A stretch of DNA of 64,000 nucleotides from Phyllobacterium bourgognense (GTDB taxonomy: Bacteria; Pseudomonadota; Alphaproteobacteria; Rhizobiales; Rhizobiaceae): contig NZ_QPJM01000002.1 of assembly GCF_003337575.1 (NCBI RefSeq), positions 372,001 through 436,000 on the forward strand, in the 5' to 3' direction. The notes beneath the pieces were generated by a model. It worked only from the letters and a program-made list of their open reading frames with translations, was not told where the DNA came from and ran no database searches. Below are positions 44,182-54,866 of the stretch, one piece after another (within the stretch, counting starts at the first letter, position 1; each line of letters begins with the position of its first letter). The translations under genes and the position numbers were made by a program.

Positions 44182-46272
44182 TCAGGCCAAGAGCCGTAGT
44201 TTCGGTTCGCGTTGCCAGTAACGTTTTTTCGCTATTTCGACAAAGCTTTGATCCAGTGGAACTACGCCGTCGTCTGCCTCAATTCCTGCCTTTTCGAGCA
44301 AAGGTTGAGCCGCAGCGGTGTAGCCTATGGCCTTCAGATGTCCAAACGCATCCATGAGCCACTGTATGGCAGCACCTTCCTTTATCAGGTGTTTGGCTCC
44401 GTCTTCCGAAAGCAAGACAACAACTGCGTCGAATAATTGCGAGGGCGATCCGAGCAGCTGACCCTCGGCTTTCATTTGTTTTCCATCGGAAAGTTTTGCT
44501 CCACCTATCTTTGGAGCGACCACGAAAGATTGCCCACCTGCATCCTTGATTGCTTCTTGCAGAGTTTTAAGTGCAGCCGCATCGCTTCCATCCGCGATGA
44601 GAATTCCGACCTTCCGCCCTTGCAGCGTATCCATCATATTCGCATGAATGCTGAGGGCCGGAGAGGACTCCATATCGACTGGCTCGCGTGCCGCCGGGTT
44701 CTTCTCCGGCAAGATGATCGCAAGACCATCCGCCACTCGTCTGGCTAGGTCTTCGTCTACATTGCGCAGATTGGCCACCATTCTGGGGGGCACCTGCTTC
44801 AGTCCAACCTTGGAAAGCTCGAATACGAACGAAGAGGCGATATGTGCTTGCTCTGATGGTTGTTGCGAACGCCAAAACAGCCGGGCTTGGCTGTAGTGAT
44901 CGGCAAAGAGTTCGGCGCGGACGCGCAGCTTATTCCCTTTTTCTCCTTGGCTCGTACCACCTTCAAAAGTTCCAAACCCCGTCACTGGGCATTCCCGTGG
45001 TCCGCCCGCTTCGCCGTCGGATGACAGACTATTGGGTTCGTAATTGGCACGACCCTTTGGTACGCTCATTTGCATTTGACCATCACGCTGAAAGTTCATG
45101 ACTGGACACTTCGGTGCGTTGATGGGCAGTTGGTGAAAATTTGCCGTTCCAAGACGTGACTTTTGCGTATCGAGATAACTGAAGAGGCGCCCCTGCAAGA
45201 GGGGATCGTTGGTGAAATCTATTCCCGGCACAATATTGGCGGGGCAATAGGCAACCTGTTCGGTTTCCGCGAAGAAATTATCGGGATTCCGGTCGAGAAC
45301 CATGCGTCCAACCATCCGAAGAGGAAGGACTTCCTCTGGGATTATCTTCGTCGCGTCGAGTACATCGTAGGGTTGAGCGTCAGCAAATTCCTGATCGAAC
45401 AATTGCAATCCGAGTTCCCATTCCGGAAAGTTTCCCGAACTGATCGCTTCCCAGAGGTCGCGGCGGTGAAAATCGTTGTCCGCTGCCTGAAGCTTTAATG
45501 CTTCGTCCCACAGAGTTGACTGAATGCCGAGTTTAGGCCGCCAGTGGAATTTGACGAAGGTAGATTTGCCATCGGTATCGACAAGTCTGAAGGTGTGAAC
45601 ACCGAAACCTTGCATCATCCGTACCGACCGGGGCAAAGTGCGGTCTGACATAGCCCACATCAGCATGTGTGTGGTCTCGGGCATTAATGAAGCCCAGTCC
45701 CAGAAAGTATCGTGTGCGCTTGCGGCTTGAGGAAAGGCGCGGTCCGCCTCCATTTTCACGGCATGAACGAGATCGGGAAACTTCATAGCATCCTGAATGA
45801 AGAAGACGGGAATGTTGTTACCGACGAGATCCCAGTTGCCTTCCTTCGTATAGAATTTCACGGCAAAGCCACGGACATCTCTTGGGGTATCAACCGATCC
45901 GGCACCGCCAGCTACGGTCGAGAATCGCGTAAATACGGGTGTCCTTTCACCCGCACGCTGAAATAGATCGGCTTTGGTGATGTCGGAAAGCGAATCATAG
46001 AGTTCGAAGTAGCCATGGGCAGCCGATCCACGGGCATGAACGATTCGTTCAGGAATGCGTTCATGGTCGAAATGGAAGATCTTTTCGCGAAGGACGAAAT
46101 CCTCAAGCAATGTCGGGCCACGTTCGCCTGCCCTCAAACTATTCTGATTGTCGGTGATGCGGATGCCCTGATTAGTGGTGAGATGGTTGACACCATCATG
46201 CGGTCCCTTTTCAGACACATGCTGGTGTGTTTCGCCGCCGTTGCCTCGGTCGGTGTCGAATGTCGTCGTCAT
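44182..46272 (-). CDS. katE: Large-subunit heme catalase (HPII type)
   Basis: A 696-residue clade-2 catalase that dismutates hydrogen peroxide. The distal His is H79 in [11 protein letters not shown], the distal Asn N152 in VGNNIPVFF, and the proximal heme Tyr lies in [15 protein letters not shown]-terminal flavodoxin/PfpI-like domain (about 555-690, starting '[20 protein letters not shown]') is characteristic of the large subunit type. No signal peptide: cytoplasmic. It is divergent from the GFA gene. Confidence 0.97.
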   Translation of the reverse strand: MTTTFDTDRGNGGETHQHVSEKGPHDGVNHLTTNQGIRITDNQNSLRAGERGPTLLEDFVLREKIFHFDHERIPERIVHARGSAAHGYFELYDSLSDITKADLFQRAGERTPVFTRFSTVAGGAGSVDTPRDVRGFAVKFYTKEGNWDLVGNNIPVFFIQDAMKFPDLVHAVKMEADRAFPQAASAHDTFWDWASLMPETTHMLMWAMSDRTLPRSVRMMQGFGVHTFRLVDTDGKSTFVKFHWRPKLGIQSTLWDEALKLQAADNDFHRRDLWEAISSGNFPEWELGLQLFDQEFADAQPYDVLDATKIIPEEVLPLRMVGRMVLDRNPDNFFAETEQVAYCPANIVPGIDFTNDPLLQGRLFSYLDTQKSRLGTANFHQLPINAPKCPVMNFQRDGQMQMSVPKGRANYEPNSLSSDGEAGGPRECPVTGFGTFEGGTSQGEKGNKLRVRAELFADHYSQARLFWRSQQPSEQAHIASSFVFELSKVGLKQVPPRMVANLRNVDEDLARRVADGLAIILPEKNPAAREPVDMESSPALSIHANMMDTLQGRKVGILIADGSDAAALKTLQEAIKDAGGQSFVVAPKIGGAKLSDGKQMKAEGQLLGSPSQLFDAVVVLLSEDGAKHLIKEGAAIQWLMDAFGHLKAIGYTAAAQPLLEKAGIEADDGVVPLDQSFVEIAKKRYWQREPKLRLLA

Positions 46273-46371
46273 GGTATCGCCCTCGCTATTGGTAGATGGA
46301 ATCTAACGAGGGCTATGGAAGAAGGTTCCAGTTAGAGCTGCGCTAAACAACGGCGAATGGAGGAGTGCGAA

Positions 46372-46812
46372 ATGGCAGCCAGGCTTGAAACGTGTGCGTG
46401 TTTTTGCGGTGCAGTTGTTGCGGAGGTCGAGGGCGATCCGTTCTGGATTTGTTATGACCATGATGATGACTGTCGCCGCGCCATTGGAGGCCCACTAACC
46501 ATTTGGGTCGGCTATCGACCCGACCAATTCCAGCTAAAGCGCGGGAAGCCGAAGACATTCTCGAAAACGCCTGGCGTCACTCGCAGCTTTTGTGCGGACT
46601 GTGGCACGTCGATCAGCTATTTGGACGCGGGCATCGTTGATGAACTCTACTTGACGATCGGCTTTTTCGATCACCCGGAGCGATTTCCGCCCGAGGCGCA
46701 AACATATTGGCGGCTAAGGCTGCCCTGGGTCGAATTTGCCGACGAACTTCCGCGCATCGATGAATATTCACGGCCGCGAAATGCGAAGTTTGGCAATCCG
46801 CGTGATCGGTGA
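46372..46812 (+). CDS. GFA family protein (Gfa-like zinc-binding)
   Basis: A 146-residue Mss4-like-fold protein. Zinc ligands come from CACFCG near the N-terminus and FCADCGTSI near residues 72-80. The middle 'ICYDHDDDCRRAIGG' replaces the common C.CS.C form. The family is named for glutathione-dependent formaldehyde activation, but most members are uncharacterised. GGAGGAG 6 bases upstream supports the 46372 start over ATG 46357. Divergent from katE. Confidence 0.86.
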   Translation: MAARLETCACFCGAVVAEVEGDPFWICYDHDDDCRRAIGGPLTIWVGYRPDQFQLKRGKPKTFSKTPGVTRSFCADCGTSISYLDAGIVDELYLTIGFFDHPERFPPEAQTYWRLRLPWVEFADELPRIDEYSRPRNAKFGNPRDR

Positions 46813-46897
46813 ATCCGACTTTACCAAGCTCTGCCTGCCCCTTCATTTCGGCCACGAGCACGTTGGAACTCAAATTGAACGATCGCGTTCAATCAAT

Positions 46898-47149
46898 ATG
46901 ACAAGAATGGCTTTTGAACACGTCACCATTACAGATCGAATGCGCCTCATAAGACGTGTGTCTTGCGTTGAATCGGCTGCTGAAGTTCTTGCAAAATACT
47001 GGCCTAAAAACTGTGGTGAAAAATATGCTACAGCGCAGCAAGCATGTCTCGAAGCCGGGGCTGGCCGATTGCATCCCGACGAAGTCAGGCGCGCCTTTAT
47101 TGATGCAGCCAAGGAGGCATCAATTTACGTCAATGAGCGGTCGCGCTAA
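46898..47149 (+). CDS. DUF982 domain-containing protein
   Basis: An 83-residue protein of the DUF982 family, common in rhizobia: 'FEHVTITDRMRLIRRVSCVESAAEVLAKYWP' and 'AQQACLEAGAGRLHPDEVRRAFIDAAKEA' cover its length. The start may be ATG 46898 or ATG 46907. The frame overlaps the GFA gene if read from 46736, which I reject. Function of the family is unknown. Confidence 0.78.
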   Translation: MTRMAFEHVTITDRMRLIRRVSCVESAAEVLAKYWPKNCGEKYATAQQACLEAGAGRLHPDEVRRAFIDAAKEASIYVNERSR

Positions 47150-47207
47150 CAAACTACCTCCATTCAATATATTCCTGAAAATATAACACTAGCTATCCCC
47201 CAGCCAC

Positions 47208-47231
47208 CGATATATTTAGGTGAATATTTCG
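47208..47231 (+). promoter_or_regulatory. ModE-type operator upstream of modA
   Basis: CGATATATT-TAGGTG-AATATTTCG (47208-47231) is an inverted repeat with 9-bp arms matching at 8 of 9 positions and a 6-bp spacer. This is the form of ModE boxes (CG-TATAT-N6-ATATA-CG). It lies 22 bp before modA, so molybdate-loaded ModE would repress the operon. The regulator gene lies at the far end of the same cluster. Confidence 0.65.
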
Positions 47232-47252
47232 CACGCCTATCGGAGGTTGAAT

Positions 47253-48041
47253 ATGCGCATTCGTCGTCGTCACTGGATAATGACTGTTGCCGCACTACTG
47301 GCGGTGTGGCTTGGCCCATTGCTAGCAGTTCCGACTCTAGCCGCAGAAAAGGTGACCGTTTTCGCAGCGGCTAGCCTCAAGAACGCACTCGATGACATAA
47401 CAGCCGCGTGGCAGAAGCAGTCTGGCAAGGAAGCTACAGTCTCCTATGCTGCCAGTTCGGCTCTGGCAAAGCAGATCGAGTCTGGCGCGCCGGCCGATAT
47501 CTTCATCTCGGCTGATCTTGACTGGATGGACTATGTTGCAAAGAAAAACCTGATCAAAGCATATACCCGCAAAAATCTCTTGGGAAATCGCATCGTTCTG
47601 GTGGCATCGAAAGACAAGGCAGAGCCCGTCGAAATTAAAAAGGGTTTTGACCTCGCCAAACTTTTGGGCGAGGGCCGTCTCGCCATGGGTGCTGTGGATT
47701 CGGTTCCGGCAGGCAAGTATGGTAAGGCCGCTCTTGAATACCTGGGTGTTTGGTCGTCAGTGGAGGACAAGGTCGCGGGCGCGGAGAGCGTGCGCGCTGC
47801 ATTGTTGCTGGTATCGCGTGGTGAGGCGCCCTATGGCATCGTCTATCAGACGGATGCTACCGCTGACAAAGAAGTCAAGATCGTAGGAACGTTCCCCGAG
47901 GACAGCCATCCTCCAATCATTTATCCGACCGCAATTCTGAGCGACAGCAAGAATGCCGATGCGGTGTCGCTGTTTGATTACATCAAGTCAGAAAAAGCTG
48001 TGCCATTCTTCGAAAAGCAGGGATTTACCGTACTCAGGTGA
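47253..48041 (+). CDS. modA: Molybdate ABC transporter substrate-binding protein
   Basis: A 262-residue periplasmic protein. After the signal peptide (to about residue 29, 'AVPTLAA') it opens 'EKVTVFAAASLKNALDDITAAWQKQSG' and has 'AASSALAKQIESGAPADIFISADLDWMDY', both diagnostic of ModA. The oxyanion-binding Ser residues are in AAASL and YAASSAL. CGGAGG precedes ATG 47253. First gene of modABC. Confidence 0.95.
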   Translation: MRIRRRHWIMTVAALLAVWLGPLLAVPTLAAEKVTVFAAASLKNALDDITAAWQKQSGKEATVSYAASSALAKQIESGAPADIFISADLDWMDYVAKKNLIKAYTRKNLLGNRIVLVASKDKAEPVEIKKGFDLAKLLGEGRLAMGAVDSVPAGKYGKAALEYLGVWSSVEDKVAGAESVRAALLLVSRGEAPYGIVYQTDATADKEVKIVGTFPEDSHPPIIYPTAILSDSKNADAVSLFDYIKSEKAVPFFEKQGFTVLR

Positions 48042-48805
48042 ACCCGCTTCCGCGTCTGGTGCTGCGGGAGACTTACTACACACATGATGCGGGGCTGACA
48101 TTCGTGGATTGGTTCTCACTGAGCGATGAAGAATGGACTGCGGTCCATCTTAGCCTTCGAATCGCGTTCGTCGCGATGCTTACAAGTCTGCCTCTCGGCG
48201 TTCTCGTTGGTCTGTTGCTGGCACGAGGCAAGTTCTGGGGCAAATCCATCCTCAATGGCCTCGTCCATCTTCCTTTGATTCTTCCTCCCGTTGTCACCGG
48301 CTTTATTCTTCTCATACTCTTTGGTCGACGTGGCCCGATCGGAGCGTTTCTGGCCGAACATTTCGATATCGTTCTATCGTTCCGCTGGACCGGCGCCGCA
48401 CTGGCCTGCGGGGTGATGGGATTCCCATTGATGGTTCGCAGCATCCGCCTATCCATAGAAGCGGTAGACCGAAGTCTCGAAGATGCCGCGGGCACGCTTG
48501 GTGCAAGTCCGCTATGGGTATTCGCGACGGTCACTTTGCCGCTCATCCTGCCAGGCATCATCGCCGGCATGATTCTTTCGTTTGCCAAGGCAATGGGCGA
48601 ATTTGGTGCGACGATAACTTTCGTTTCCAATATCCCAGGGGAAACGCAGACGCTTTCGGCTGCAATCTACACTTTCACACAGGTGCCGGGCGGTGACGCA
48701 GGTGCCTTCCGCCTGACCATCATATCAGTCATCATCTCCATGGCCGCTTTGATGGCTTCCGAATTCATGGGCTACCTTGTCGGACGCAGGGTTGACATCG
48801 AATGA
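48038..48805 (+). CDS. modB: Molybdate ABC transporter permease
   Basis: A 255-residue permease with about five helices and the EAA loop '[32 protein letters not shown]'. The frame opens with GTG 48038 overlapping the modA stop. Most ModB proteins start about 22 residues later, near '[18 protein letters not shown]', so GTG 48104 is a possible alternative start. It is coupled to modC by ATGA. Confidence 0.93.
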   Translation: MNPLPRLVLRETYYTHDAGLTFVDWFSLSDEEWTAVHLSLRIAFVAMLTSLPLGVLVGLLLARGKFWGKSILNGLVHLPLILPPVVTGFILLILFGRRGPIGAFLAEHFDIVLSFRWTGAALACGVMGFPLMVRSIRLSIEAVDRSLEDAAGTLGASPLWVFATVTLPLILPGIIAGMILSFAKAMGEFGATITFVSNIPGETQTLSAAIYTFTQVPGGDAGAFRLTIISVIISMAALMASEFMGYLVGRRVDIE

Positions 48806-49875
48806 CCCTGACTTTTGAAGCAAAACATACGCTTGGAAAATTCGTACTTGACGCCGCCTTCACGTCCGACCGCGGCGTCACGGCGTTGTTTGGACGTTCA
48901 GGTTCGGGAAAAACATCGATCATCCGCATTATCGCGGGCCTTTCACGGCCGGACCAGGGCAGGGTCGTTTTTGACGGCGACGTTCTGGTTGATACGAAGA
49001 AGAGAATATTCGTTCCCAAGCACAAGCGCTGTTTCGGATATGTATTTCAGGAGGGTCGGCTTTTTCCCCACCTGACAGTTCAGCAGAATCTCAACTACGG
49101 CCGCTGGTTTACTCCGACATCACGACGCTCGGACGATTTGTCGAAGATTGTCGACCTTCTTGGTATAGGCGCTATTTTGGACCGGCGTCCGGGCAAACTG
49201 TCAGGCGGAGAAAAGCAGCGTGTCGCGATCGGCCGTGCCTTGTTGTCGTCGCCACGCATGCTCCTTATGGACGAACCGCTAGCGGCGCTCGATGATACAA
49301 GGAAGATCGAAATCCTTCCCTATCTTGAAGCTCTACGCGATGAAATGAATATCCCGATCATTTATGTGAGCCACTCGGTGTCAGAAGTGGCACGTCTTGC
49401 CGATCGTGTCATTGTTATGAGCGAAGGCAAGGTGGCAATGGCCAGCACCGCAGCTGATGTCTTGAGCCAAACCTCAATTTCAATCGCGACCGATCGCCGC
49501 GAAGCAGGTTCATTGGTGGAGGGGAAGGTCGTGAATTACGATCCAAAGCACAAGCTGACGACCATCGGGTTCCAAACATCCAAAATTTATGTTTCAGGAA
49601 CGGAGGTTGCGGTAGGAAAGGGCGTTCGCGTTCAAATCCTTGCCAAGGATGTGATGCTTTCGACGATTCGACCTGAACAGTTAAGTGCGCTCAATATTCT
49701 CGAAGGGACCGTAAGCGCGATCACCTTCGAATCGGGCATAGTCGATGTTCAAGTTGATTGCGAGGGAACGATAATCCTGGCACGCATTACTGAGTTATCC
49801 TGCGGAAGGCTTGGTCTGCGGCCGGGCGTGCTGGTCTTTGCGATTATCAAGACCGTCGCGTTGGAGCCTTACTGA
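48802..49875 (+). CDS. modC: Molybdate ABC transporter ATP-binding protein
   Basis: A 357-residue ATPase. Walker A is GRSGSGKTS, the signature [16 protein letters not shown], and Walker [13 protein letters not shown]. The C-terminal MOP/TOBE oxyanion-binding domain starts near residue 290 ('[23 protein letters not shown]'). The last 29 bp overlap the end of the convergent ModE-like gene. Completes a high-affinity molybdate importer. Confidence 0.95.
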   Translation: MTLTFEAKHTLGKFVLDAAFTSDRGVTALFGRSGSGKTSIIRIIAGLSRPDQGRVVFDGDVLVDTKKRIFVPKHKRCFGYVFQEGRLFPHLTVQQNLNYGRWFTPTSRRSDDLSKIVDLLGIGAILDRRPGKLSGGEKQRVAIGRALLSSPRMLLMDEPLAALDDTRKIEILPYLEALRDEMNIPIIYVSHSVSEVARLADRVIVMSEGKVAMASTAADVLSQTSISIATDRREAGSLVEGKVVNYDPKHKLTTIGFQTSKIYVSGTEVAVGKGVRVQILAKDVMLSTIRPEQLSALNILEGTVSAITFESGIVDVQVDCEGTIILARITELSCGRLGLRPGVLVFAIIKTVALEPY

Positions 49876-50290
49876 TATCAGCCTCGGATGCCGAGGATGT
49901 GCTTTTGCTGCGATTGGCATCAAGCCAGGCAATATCTGACGCAACTGCAGTTTCGATTTTCTCTTCCATTGTACGAAAGCGGCTGAGCAATTTCTCGCCG
50001 AATTCGGTCACCGCGGCGCCGCCGCCTTGTTTGCCACCGCGCTGAGAGTCCACGACCGGTTGGGAGAACATGGCGTTCATTGCACTGACCAGGAGCCAGG
50101 CGCGACGGTACGACATATCCATGGCGCGACCAGCGGCTGAAATAGAGCCCGTTTCACGAATATGCTCGAGCAACTGCATCTTTCCACGACCGATTTTCTC
50201 ATTGTCCGGAAAATCGATACGCAAAACTGTTTTCAAATTTTTACTTGAAGATGGACCCATCGTCGTGACCGCACCGTTGGACTGTCGCAT
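49847..50290 (-). CDS. ModE-type HTH regulator lacking MOP domains
   Basis: A protein of up to 147 residues containing only the N-terminal winged helix of ModE/LysR type: '[39 protein letters not shown]'. No C-terminal molybdate-binding MOP domain follows, only a Ser/Ala-rich tail. The start may be ATG 50290 or ATG 50260. It probably binds the box at 47208, but how it would sense molybdate without MOP domains is unclear; short ModE-like proteins are known in alphaproteobacteria. Confidence 0.85.
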   Translation of the reverse strand: MRQSNGAVTTMGPSSSKNLKTVLRIDFPDNEKIGRGKMQLLEHIRETGSISAAGRAMDMSYRRAWLLVSAMNAMFSQPVVDSQRGGKQGGGAAVTEFGEKLLSRFRTMEEKIETAVASDIAWLDANRSKSTSSASEADISKAPTRRS

Positions 50291-50344
50291 TTATCTATAG
50301 CAATGCGCAGAAAGATGTACACGAGGATCTGATGCTTAAACCAA

Positions 50345-50378
50345 ACTGAGCGATATCGAACTCTCGATATCGCTCAGT
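50345..50378 (-). terminator. Long perfect hairpin after nrdJ
   Basis: A 15-bp stem (ACTGAGCGATATCGA at 50345-50359 with its complement at 50364-50378) surrounds a 4-base loop. Read on the minus strand the stem is followed by TTGGTTT. It lies 49 bp after the nrdJ stop and most likely terminates that gene. Confidence 0.65.
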
Positions 50379-50426
50379 GATTTGGCGAGCCCCTATTGCT
50401 GCTCGGGGAAACTACTTATCCGAGGC

Positions 50427-53400
50427 TCAACTGCACCCGGAAGTATTTCCACAGGTGTCGCACTTCAAGCACGTCCCATTACGGACCATCGTGAAGTTCG
50501 AGCATTCCGAGCAACTGTCGCCCGTATAGCCCTGCATCATCGATTTGATGCGGCGATCCGACATCACCTTCTTTGCTTCGGCTTTGGCTTCCTCAGCTGC
50601 GGCTTCTGCATCCGTGTCCTCGAACAGGGCAGACGCCGGAGTTGCTTCTGCCTGATCCTTTGCACGCTCCTCATAGTCGCGCTTGAAGGCTGTCGATTCC
50701 TGGCTGACCACTGCAATCGTTGGTTTTGCAGCGATCGCAGTTACAGTACGGCTGGCGAGGGTCGTGACATTTGATGACGCAGTTGCCTTCGGCGCGTTAA
50801 CGGCGCCTGTTCCCCCTGCGCTGCTAAAACCCTTGGGATCAGCCTTGTTGGGCGAAACCACCTTCAGCGAAGCACCGCGTGTCAGACCCTTGGAGACCGG
50901 TTCCGCTTTGCCTTCGGAAATACCGCGGCCAAGCGAGGTATTGGAGAAGTCGGACTGGTCGACATGGGCAAGATCATGGCGATCGAGATAGGAAACAGCC
51001 AGTTCGCGGAACAGGTAGTCAAGGATCGACGTAGCGTTCTTGATTGCATCATTGCCCTGAACCATGCCTGCCGGTTCGAATTTCGTGAAGGTGAAAGCCT
51101 CCACATATTCCTCCAACGGCACGCCGTATTGCAGCCCCAGCGAAATGGCGATGGCGAAGTTGTTCATCATTGCCCGGAAGGCGGCGCCTTCCTTGTGCAT
51201 GTCGATGAAAATTTCGCCGAGACGGCCATCGTCGAACTCACCCGTCCGCAGATAGACCTTGTGGCCGCCAACGACTGCCTTCTGGGTATAACCCTTACGG
51301 CGGTTCGGCAACTTCTCACGATCATGAACATAGCGTTCGACAATACGCTCTACGATCTTTTCGGTGACCTGAACGGCACGGGCAGCCGCTGGCGCTTCGA
51401 TCAACGCCCCGATTGCATCGTCTTCATCCTCGTCATCATCGGCGAGCAACGAAGAATTGAGCGGCTGCGAGAGCTTGGATCCGTCGCGGTAGAGCGCATT
51501 GGCTTTCAGTGCCAGCTTCCAGGAGAGCATATAAGCGGATTTGCAATCCTCGACAGTCGCCTCATTTGCCATATTGATGGTCTTGGAAATCGCGCCGGAG
51601 ATGAACGGCTGGGCGGCCGCCATCATGCGGATGTGGCTGTCAACGGAAAGATAACGCTTGCCGATCTTGCCGCAAGGATTGGCACAATCGAAAACCGGGT
51701 AATGCTCTTCCTTGAGGAAAGGAGCACCTTCAAGTGTCATCGCGCCACAAATGTGGATGTTGGCGGCCTCGATTTCCTTCTTGGAGAAGCCGAGTGCCGG
51801 CAGGATCTCGAAGGAAATATCGTTGAGCTGCTCGTCAGTGAAACCGAGAACATCCCTGGCGAACGCTTCGCCAATCGTCCACTTGTTGACTGCGAATTTG
51901 ATGTCAAAGGCCGACTTCAAAGCAGTGTTAAGCGAGGCAATGATCTCGTCGGTGAATCCTTTGGCTTTCAGCGAACCGGGGTTGATGCCAGGCGCCTGGT
52001 TGAGATTGCCATGACCAACAGCGTAAGCTTCGATCTCGGCGATCTGGCTTTCCGAGTAGCCCAAGGTGCGTAGAGCTTCGGGCACAGCACGATTGATGAT
52101 CTTGAAGTAGCCGCCGCCGGCCAGCTTCTTGAACTTGACCAGCGCAAAGTCCGGCTCGATGCCTGTCGTATCACAGTCCATGACGAGGCCGATCGTACCT
52201 GTCGGCGCGATAACTGTAGCTTGCGCGTTACGGTAGCCATGCTTTTCGCCAAGCTTCAGTGCCTTGTCCCATGCTGCCTTTGCATGTGTGATCAGGTCCT
52301 GATCCGGGCAGTCAGCTGCAATCAAAGCGACAGGATTTACAGCGAGGCCTTCATAGCCCTGGTTTTCGCCATGCGCGGCGCGGCGATGGTTGCGGATGAC
52401 GCGCAGCATGTTGGCAGCATTCGGGGCATAGCCATTGAACGCACCAAGTTCTTTTGCCATCTCGGCGGATGTAGCATAGGCGGTGCCGGTCATAATCGCA
52501 GTAAGTGCACCGCCGATCGCACGGCCTTCGGCGCTGTCATAGGGGATACCCGAAGTCATCAGCAGGCCGCCAATATTGGCGTAACCCAGACCGAGCGTGC
52601 GATACTCATAGGAGAGCTTGGCAATTTCCTTGGAGGGGAACTGCGCCATCATCACGGAAATCTCGAGTACGATCGTCCACAGACGAGCGGAATGCTCAAA
52701 GCCGGCAACATCGATCTTGCCGTCCTTGCCGCGATAGGTCAGGAGGTTGATCGAGGCCAGATTGCAAGCCGTATCGTCCAGGAACATATATTCCGAGCAT
52801 GGGTTGGACGCGCGGATCGGACCAGCAGCCGGGCAGGTGTGCCAGTCATTCATCGTGGTATTGAAGTGCAAGCCTGGATCAGCCGATGCCCAAGCGGCAT
52901 AACCGATCTTTTCCCAAAGTTCGCGTGCCTTCAACGTCTTCATTACCCTGCCGTCCTTTCGGGCGGTCAGGTTCCAGTTGCCGTCATTTTCGACAGCGCG
53001 CAGGAACTCGTCCTTGAGTGAGACGGAATTATTGGAGTTCTGACCGGCAACGGTCAGATAAGCCTCTGAATCCCAGTCGGTATCATAGGTCTTGAAGTCG
53101 ATATCCGTGTAGCCTTGCTTGGCAAACTGGATGACGCGCTGGATATAATTTTCTGGAACCTGATTTTTCTTCGCGGCCTTGATCTCACGCTTCAGCGCGG
53201 GATTTTTGGTTGGCTCGTAGCAGTCGCCATTGTCGGCTTCGCAATTGACGCAAGCCTTCATGATGGCAGCGAGATGCTGCTTGACGATCTTGGAACCGGT
53301 GACGAGAGCTGCAACCTTCTGCTCTTCCTTTACCTTCCAATCGATATATTCCTCGATATCAGGGTGGTCCACGTCAACGACAACCATCTTGGCGGCACGG

Positions 53401-54224
53401 CGCGTCGTGCCGCCCGATTTGATGGCGCCGGCAGCGCGATCACCAATTTTCAGGAAGGACATGAGACCGGAGGAACGACCGCCACCAGACAGTTTTTCGC
53501 CTTCGCCACGCAGATACGAGAAATTCGAACCCGTGCCGGAACCATATTTGAACAGCCGTGCTTCGCGAACCCAAAGGTCCATGATGCCGCCTTCGTTTAC
53601 CAGATCGTCCGCGACAGACTGGATGAAGCAAGCATGCGGTTGCGGATGTTCATAAGAAGATTTGGACTTGGTCAGCTTGCCGGTGTCCGAATCAACATAA
53701 TAGTGACCCTGACCTGGACCATCGATACCATAAGCCCAATGCAAGCCTGTATTGAACCATTGCGGCGAGTTAGGCGCAACGCGCTGGGTGGCGAGCATGT
53801 AGGCAAGCTCGTCGCGGAAGGCGAGGGCATCGGCTTCGCTATCGAAATACTTGCCCTTCCAGCCCCAATAAGTCCAGGTGCCGGCAAGACGATCGAAGAC
53901 CTGGCGCGCATCCATCTCGGAGCCGTAGCGTTCCTCGGTAGGCAACGCAGCCAAGGCTTCTTCATCGGCAACGGAACGCCACAGCCAGGAAGGGACAGAA
54001 TTTTCTTCAACCTTCTTCAATTTGGCGGGCACACCTGCCTTGCGGAAATACTTCTGTGCCAGAATATCTGCGGCTACCTGGCTGAACTGGGCCGGCACGT
54101 CGATATTCTCCAGGCGGAACACGACAGATCCGTCCGGGTTTTTGATCTCACTCGTCGCTACGCGAAATTCGATCTCCGCATAGGCTGATTGATTCTCTTT
54201 GGTAAAACGCCGTTCGATCCGCAT
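50427..54224 (-). CDS. nrdJ: Adenosylcobalamin-dependent ribonucleotide reductase (class II)
   Basis: A 1265-residue class II RNR that reduces ribonucleotides to deoxyribonucleotides using AdoCbl. The start is [11 protein letters not shown] at 54224 behind GAGAGAG. The active-site stretch [16 protein letters not shown], '[11 protein letters not shown]' and '[23 protein letters not shown]' are present. The C-terminus has a Cys-rich zinc-finger-like tail ([10 protein letters not shown]...[14 protein letters not shown]). The large size is typical of alphaproteobacterial NrdJ. NrdR-type boxes lie about 210 bp upstream. Confidence 0.97.
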   Translation of the reverse strand: MRIERRFTKENQSAYAEIEFRVATSEIKNPDGSVVFRLENIDVPAQFSQVAADILAQKYFRKAGVPAKLKKVEENSVPSWLWRSVADEEALAALPTEERYGSEMDARQVFDRLAGTWTYWGWKGKYFDSEADALAFRDELAYMLATQRVAPNSPQWFNTGLHWAYGIDGPGQGHYYVDSDTGKLTKSKSSYEHPQPHACFIQSVADDLVNEGGIMDLWVREARLFKYGSGTGSNFSYLRGEGEKLSGGGRSSGLMSFLKIGDRAAGAIKSGGTTRRAAKMVVVDVDHPDIEEYIDWKVKEEQKVAALVTGSKIVKQHLAAIMKACVNCEADNGDCYEPTKNPALKREIKAAKKNQVPENYIQRVIQFAKQGYTDIDFKTYDTDWDSEAYLTVAGQNSNNSVSLKDEFLRAVENDGNWNLTARKDGRVMKTLKARELWEKIGYAAWASADPGLHFNTTMNDWHTCPAAGPIRASNPCSEYMFLDDTACNLASINLLTYRGKDGKIDVAGFEHSARLWTIVLEISVMMAQFPSKEIAKLSYEYRTLGLGYANIGGLLMTSGIPYDSAEGRAIGGALTAIMTGTAYATSAEMAKELGAFNGYAPNAANMLRVIRNHRRAAHGENQGYEGLAVNPVALIAADCPDQDLITHAKAAWDKALKLGEKHGYRNAQATVIAPTGTIGLVMDCDTTGIEPDFALVKFKKLAGGGYFKIINRAVPEALRTLGYSESQIAEIEAYAVGHGNLNQAPGINPGSLKAKGFTDEIIASLNTALKSAFDIKFAVNKWTIGEAFARDVLGFTDEQLNDISFEILPALGFSKKEIEAANIHICGAMTLEGAPFLKEEHYPVFDCANPCGKIGKRYLSVDSHIRMMAAAQPFISGAISKTINMANEATVEDCKSAYMLSWKLALKANALYRDGSKLSQPLNSSLLADDDEDEDDAIGALIEAPAAARAVQVTEKIVERIVERYVHDREKLPNRRKGYTQKAVVGGHKVYLRTGEFDDGRLGEIFIDMHKEGAAFRAMMNNFAIAISLGLQYGVPLEEYVEAFTFTKFEPAGMVQGNDAIKNATSILDYLFRELAVSYLDRHDLAHVDQSDFSNTSLGRGISEGKAEPVSKGLTRGASLKVVSPNKADPKGFSSAGGTGAVNAPKATASSNVTTLASRTVTAIAAKPTIAVVSQESTAFKRDYEERAKDQAEATPASALFEDTDAEAAAEEAKAEAKKVMSDRRIKSMMQGYTGDSCSECSNFTMVRNGTCLKCDTCGNTSGCS

Positions 54225-54244
54225 CTCTCTCGTCCTCGTCTCTA

Positions 54245-54273
54245 TATATAGTATCCATCGGGCGCCGTGTGAA
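54245..54273 (-). promoter_or_regulatory. Candidate promoter close to nrdJ
   Basis: On the minus strand TTCACA (54273-54268) and TATATA (54250-54245) are 17 bp apart, placing a start site near 54238 and leaving a leader of about 14 bases before nrdJ. It is a moderate match, chosen by eye, and may coexist with a start further upstream. Confidence 0.35.
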
Positions 54274-54352
54274 GGGTTGTGCGCGCTTGGACACAATTCC
54301 GCCCTGACCGATTTCAATCGCTGAAAACGGTCGCTACACCTTCGCCCTTATA

Positions 54353-54375
54353 GACGCGGTTCCCCGCGTCGTTTT
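54353..54375 (+). terminator. Rho-independent terminator on plus strand, opposite the nrdJ leader
   Basis: GACGCGG-TTCC-CCGCGTC (54353-54370) is followed by GTTTTT. It reads rightward although the nearest genes on both sides (nrdJ and the NUDIX gene) are on the minus strand. The preceding 130 bases hold another stem (GACCG...CGGTC) and TTGTG/CACAA arms, so the segment might encode a small RNA or form a structured nrdJ leader. Confidence 0.55.
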
Positions 54376-54434
54376 TGGGCTTGGTGGCCCTTCTTTTTGA
54401 CGCCTGCTGTGTGATTCTTATCCTTTAAGGACTG

Positions 54435-54481
54435 TCACATTATCTGGTGAATATTCTGCCTGTAAACACTAAATATAGTGT
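54435..54481 (-). promoter_or_regulatory. Pair of NrdR-type boxes upstream of nrdJ
   Basis: ACACTAAATATAGTGT (54466-54481) matches the NrdR palindrome ACACWATATATWGTGT at all but one position. A second box, TCACATTATCTGGTGA (54435-54450), keeps the CAC/GTG cores and starts exactly 31 bp away, the helical spacing known for NrdR box pairs. A third weaker match lies at 54498-54513. NrdR represses RNR genes when dATP/ATP is high. Confidence 0.7.
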
Positions 54482-54866
54482 TAATTAGCCATTTACCCAA
54501 CAAAATATTCTGTCTATCTGGAACCGTTTTCCCGATCGGAAATAGCTCATCGCTCGCACGCACCATAGGGTGCAAGCACTGGCAAACACTGTATAAACTG
54601 GAAAAGGGCCGGTTACAGACGCTCCGGTGACGCCACCAACGCAACATCGCTCACCATAAAAAATGACTCGCGTGCAAGCGTCAAGTCATAGTTTTTTACA
54701 TATTTGTGACCGCAATATCTTGTGTGTCACATATGTGGATAACGGGGAGAAACCCTTGGGGATTTGCTGGCTAGCGACGCGCCAATGGTTTCAGGGCAAG
54801 GCCATCACGCTGGGGAAAATGAATAGGTTCAATTGAGATGGAAGCGCATTCTAAACGCTGCGACGC
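54482..54866. other. Intergenic region with a consensus DnaA box
   Basis: No gene is supported here. TGTGGATAA (54734-54742) is the complement of the perfect DnaA box TTATCCACA. A GACTC (CcrM-type GANTC) site lies near 54666. A 58-codon frame from about 54662 has poor codon use and is not called. There is no cluster of DnaA boxes or AT-rich unwinding element that would support an origin. Confidence 0.5.

Noticed and set aside
50964-54188. Two plus-strand open frames of more than 350 codons opposite nrdJ
   Set aside because: They are shadows of the conserved nrdJ frame and translate to low-information sequence.
54225-54430. Cobalamin riboswitch upstream of the B12-dependent nrdJ
   Set aside because: The B12-box and the conserved GCCACTG and GGGAA core elements were looked for on the minus strand and not found.
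54662-54838. Plus-strand 58-codon frame
   Set aside because: Codon use is unlike the neighbours, there is no ribosome-binding site and the translation has no recognisable pattern.
54482-54866. Chromosome origin suggested by a DnaA box in an AT-rich gap
   Set aside because: Only one perfect DnaA box is present, there is no unwinding element and none of the usual origin neighbour genes are here.
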